Below, piece by piece: positions 5,009 to 6,266 of a stretch of DNA of 6,266 nt. The first letter of the stretch is position 1, and every line of letters starts with the position of its first letter. Both the position numbers and the translations under genes were made by a program. Location: contig JAJZTU010000205.1 of assembly GCA_021848765.1 (NCBI GenBank), positions 1 to 6,266 of the forward strand, written 5' to 3'. The notes beneath the pieces are model-generated. The model was not told the DNA's origin, did no database searches, and was given only the letters and a program-made list of their open reading frames with translations. The stretch comes from Bacillota bacterium. GTDB taxonomy: Bacteria > Bacillota > GCA-003054495 > Carboxydocellales > JAJZTU01.

Positions 5009-6127
5009 TTAACCAATTACGTCTGCCAAAGGCGTATACTCCAGATTTAAAGCTTCAGCTACTGCCTCATAAGTTAACTTGCCGCCGATGACATTAACAC
5101 CCAGGGCCAAAGCCTTGTTTTCCTTAATAGCCTTCAGGTATCCCTTGTTGGCGATTTCCAAGGCATAGTGCAGGGTTACGTTGGTCAAAGCGTAGGTGGA
5201 GGTGCGCGCTACAGCCCCAGGCATGTTAGCAACAGCATAATGGACAACACCATGCTTGACATAGGTGGGGTCATCATGAGTTGTCACTCTGTCAATAGTC
5301 GCAATAGAACCACCCTGGTCAATTGCTACATCGACAATTACCGAACCGGGCTTCATCTGCCTGACCATTTCTTCGGTTACTAAATGCGGCGCCCTGGCTC
5401 CAGGGACAAGTACAGCCCCTACTAAAAGATCAGCAAACCTGACAGCTCTTTCAATGTTGTAGCTGTTGGACATGAGGGTTTTAATCCGTCCGCCGAAAAT
5501 ATCATCCAGATAACGCAGGCGCTCAGCGGACTTATCGATAATGGTTACCTGAGCTCCCATACCAATGGCCATTTTGGCCGCGTTAGTACCGACCACACCG
5601 CCACCAATAATAACCGTATCAGCTGCAGGAACCCCGGGAACTCCACCTAGCAGAATACCCTTTCCTCCTTTAGGTTTTTCTAAATACTGAGCGCCAACCT
5701 GAATGGCCATCCGTCCGGCGACCTCACTCATAGGAGTAAGTAATGGCAGAGCTCCGTTGTCCAATTGAATGGTTTCATAAGCAATACCAACCACTTTCTT
5801 GTCCAGCAGCGCTTTGGTTAACTCAGGCTCAGGAGCCAAGTGCAAGTAGGTAAACAGAATTTGTCCTTCCTCAAAGAGGCCGTATTCCTGGGGAAGGGGT
5901 TCCTTTACCTTCATAATCATATCAGCCCCGGCAAAAACCTTTTCTGCCGAGGAAACAATCTCAGCCCCGGCCTGCACATAATCCCCATTGCTGATCCCGC
6001 TGCCTGCTCCGGCTTGGTCCTGGATCAGCACCCGGTGACCGGCCTTAAGAAAAGCCGCTACACCGGCAGGGGTAATAGCCACCCTGTTTTCATTATTTTT
6101 GATTTCTTTAGGTACTCCAATAATCAC
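5009..6127 (-). CDS. ald: Alanine dehydrogenase
   Basis: A 372-residue NAD-dependent L-alanine dehydrogenase that converts alanine to pyruvate, ammonia and NADH, reversibly, in the cytoplasm. It is full length for the family. The N terminus MIIGVPKEIKNNENRVA is canonical and carries substrate-binding R15. K75 (MKVKEP), catalytic H96 (YLHLAPE) and catalytic D270 (VDVAIDQGG) are all present. The NAD-binding loop is GGGVVG at 175-180, with D198 at the end of the following strand. AVANMPGAVARTST is the conserved C-terminal signature. The start is GTG, fixed by GGGAGGT (6135-6141) 7 nt before it. A sigma-54-like promoter and a U-tailed hairpin lie upstream, and a 13-bp hairpin lies just after the stop. 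Alanine use for energy or nitrogen fits the neighbouring amino-acid catabolic genes. Confidence 0.97.
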   Translation of the reverse strand: MIIGVPKEIKNNENRVAITPAGVAAFLKAGHRVLIQDQAGAGSGISNGDYVQAGAEIVSSAEKVFAGADMIMKVKEPLPQEYGLFEEGQILFTYLHLAPEPELTKALLDKKVVGIAYETIQLDNGALPLLTPMSEVAGRMAIQVGAQYLEKPKGGKGILLGGVPGVPAADTVIIGGGVVGTNAAKMAIGMGAQVTIIDKSAERLRYLDDIFGGRIKTLMSNSYNIERAVRFADLLVGAVLVPGARAPHLVTEEMVRQMKPGSVIVDVAIDQGGSIATIDRVTTHDDPTYVKHGVVHYAVANMPGAVARTSTYALTNVTLHYALEIANKGYLKAIKENKALALGVNVIGGKLTYEAVAEALNLEYTPLADVIG

Positions 6128-6134
6128 GATCCTT

Positions 6135-6141
6135 ACCTCCC
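6135..6141 (-). promoter_or_regulatory. Ribosome binding site of ald
   Basis: GGGAGGT, 7 nt before the GTG at 6127; it supports the non-ATG start. Confidence 0.85.
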
Positions 6142-6180
6142 TAAATGTCAGAATTGTTTCCCAAGCACACCAGATTATCT

Positions 6181-6196
6181 AGCAAAACCGATACCA
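6181..6196 (-). promoter_or_regulatory. Sigma-54 (-24/-12) type promoter for ald
   Basis: The minus strand reads TGGTATCGGTTTTGCT, fitting TGG-N8-TTGCW. GG (6195-6194) and GC (6183-6182) are separated by 10 nt. The predicted transcription start is near 6170, giving a leader of about 43 nt. The site has the same form and upstream hairpin as the livK promoter, which strengthens both calls. A sigma-A reading is weaker because no -35/-10 pair with 16-18 nt spacing is evident. Confidence 0.68.
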
Positions 6197-6213
6197 AGTT
6201 TCATGAATAGAAT

Positions 6214-6247
6214 AAAAAAACCTCAAGCCAGCATGCTGCTTGAGGTT
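6214..6247 (-). terminator. U-tailed hairpin upstream of ald
   Basis: A 10-bp stem (6219-6228 with 6238-6247) and a 9-nt loop are followed on the minus strand by seven T (6220-6214), the form of an intrinsic terminator for whatever gene lies beyond the window end. The 27-nt core of this hairpin differs from the one before livK by a single base. In this copy CAGCATGCTG inside the element is also a perfect palindrome. Confidence 0.72.
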
Positions 6248-6266
6248 AATAACAACAACAATATAT

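Overview
This window looks like chromosomal DNA of an anaerobic Gram-positive bacterium, most likely a clostridial or Desulfotomaculum/Pelotomaculum-type Firmicute. The reasons are strong GGAGG-type ribosome binding sites, a lipoprotein-anchored solute-binding protein, ferredoxin-dependent 2-oxoacid oxidation, and protein sequences that resemble that group. The assignment rests on recall of homologous sequences, not on a search. All convincing genes lie on the minus strand, so the order of transcription runs from high to low coordinates.

Layout in the direction of transcription. At 6181-6247 there is a U-tailed hairpin followed by a sigma-54 (-24/-12) promoter. Next comes alanine dehydrogenase ald (6127-5009, GTG start), then a perfect 13-bp hairpin. 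A small 109-residue protein follows (4934-4605). It consists only of the N-terminal SAM-like core-binding domain of a tyrosine recombinase and has no catalytic domain. Leucine (branched-chain amino acid) dehydrogenase (4490-3414) heads a tight cluster with a four-subunit 2-oxoacid:ferredoxin oxidoreductase in the order delta-alpha-beta-gamma: 2x[4Fe-4S] ferredoxin (3372-3160), VorB-type alpha (3157-2093), TPP-binding beta (2100-1333) and gamma (1333-764). The last three junctions are a 2-nt gap, an 8-nt overlap and a 1-nt TAATG overlap. A 421-bp non-coding stretch (763-343) follows, dense with palindromes. It holds a second U-tailed hairpin and a second sigma-54 promoter. The window ends inside the 5' part of a LivK-type branched-chain amino acid binding lipoprotein gene (342-1, cut by the window edge).

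The genes make a coherent amino-acid fermentation module. LivK would capture branched-chain amino acids. The dehydrogenases deaminate alanine and Leu/Ile/Val to 2-oxoacids, yielding NADH and ammonia. The oxidoreductase converts the 2-oxoacids to acyl-CoA, CO2 and reduced ferredoxin; it could also run in reverse to make branched-chain 2-oxoacids from acyl-CoAs.

The most interesting feature is regulatory. About 115 bp upstream of ald and of livK are visibly related: a nearly identical 27-nt hairpin plus U-tract, then a sigma-54 promoter at almost the same spacing, then a similar leader ending in a Shine-Dalgarno. In the livK copy this module ends at a two-codon mini-ORF well short of the real start. 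The same gap carries a perfect 46-bp palindrome built from two GGCAA-N6-TTGCC units, with a third unit about 115 bp upstream of the predicted livK transcription start, the usual distance for a sigma-54 activator site.
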